DNA from: an uncultured Acidimicrobiaceae bacterium
GTDB taxonomy: Bacteria > Actinomycetota > Acidimicrobiia > Acidimicrobiales > Ilumatobacteraceae
DNA length: 11,857 nt
Direction of reading: 5' to 3'
NCBI GenBank assembly: GCA_903919215.1
Contig: CAIXHI010000008.1
Location: 1-11,857 of the forward strand
Part shown: piece after piece, positions 11,805 through 11,857 of the stretch
How positions within the stretch are numbered: the stretch's first letter is position 1
Layout: each line of letters begins with the position of its first letter
Program-made: the position numbers and the translations under genes
The notes under the pieces: generated by a model
Databases searched by the model: none
What the model saw: only the letters and a program-made list of their open reading frames with translations
Told to the model about the DNA's origin: nothing

Positions 11805-11857
11805 ATGACGGCGAATGCACCGCTCGGCGGGCTGGAGGTGCCGTCGTACCGCGTCAC
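11805..11857 (+). CDS. Start of an unknown gene (partial, runs off the window)
   Basis: The first 17 codons read MTANAPLGGLEVPSYRV. GGGGGG precedes the ATG by six bases. ATGs at 11791 and 11800 in another frame stop at once, so 11805 is the only productive start. I cannot assign a family. Because its promoter carries the operator shared with the amidase and NTF2 operon, it is likely to belong to the same pathway or to encode its regulator. Confidence 0.6.
   Translation, partial: MTANAPLGGLEVPSYRV

Noticed and set aside
1..11857. CRISPR array, insertion sequence or prophage genes
   Set aside because: No regularly spaced repeats, transposase, integrase or phage-like frames were seen on either strand.

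Overview
The window is GC-rich, compact bacterial DNA. Actinomycetota-type traits are the start of a DUF2510-type gene, GTG starts, six 4-base ATGA/GTGA overlaps, a leaderless antitoxin gene, and a phosphotransferase paired with a tocopherol-cyclase/AttH-like protein. An Acidimicrobiia-like or mycobacteria-related soil or aquatic actinobacterium is plausible, but there is no rRNA or marker gene to prove it.

Layout. (1) 1-1204, minus strand: a compact operon. It starts with a short-chain dehydrogenase N-terminus cut off after 30 codons, then a 15-codon mini-ORF, then two carboxymuconolactone-decarboxylase/AhpD-type proteins, one with its Cys pair and one without. The first 17 codons of a separate DUF2510-type gene lie at the left edge. 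(2) 1291-1530, plus: a 79-residue protein of unknown function. (3) 1531-5209, minus: a complete three-subunit molybdenum hydroxylase in the order large (Mo), medium (FAD), small (2Fe-2S), all coupled by ATGA overlaps. It lacks the CO dehydrogenase cysteine motif. (4) 5305-5598, plus: an orphan Phd/YefM antitoxin behind twin TGTGCACA palindromes. (5) 5662-6891, minus: an exported lipoprotein alpha/beta-hydrolase. (6) 7013-7124, plus: tRNA-Cys (GCA) and a strong hairpin terminator. (7) 7131-9820, minus: a mini-ORF, an NTF2/SnoaL-like protein, an aminoglycoside-phosphotransferase-fold kinase and a DUF7064/AttH-like protein. (8) 10223-11641, plus: an amidase-signature hydrolase with a long leader. 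(9) 11805-11857: the start of another plus-strand gene behind a good promoter and a structured, G-rich leader.

The most interesting part is the right third. The same operator-like palindrome, core TTCAACGCCGTT(G/C)A, occurs once between the divergent NTF2 operon and amidase, and twice as an inverted pair between the amidase and the next gene. At the first place it sits on a compact, apparently bidirectional promoter whose two -10 boxes overlap. At the second it overlaps the -35 box of a 17-bp-spaced promoter. This suggests that the kinase/NTF2/DUF7064 operon, the amidase and the downstream gene form one locally controlled catabolic unit for an unknown substrate, with a dimeric (TetR-like) repressor encoded outside the window. 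The left part reads as a second oxidative set (molybdenum hydroxylase, AhpD-like proteins, SDR remnant), also of unknown substrate.
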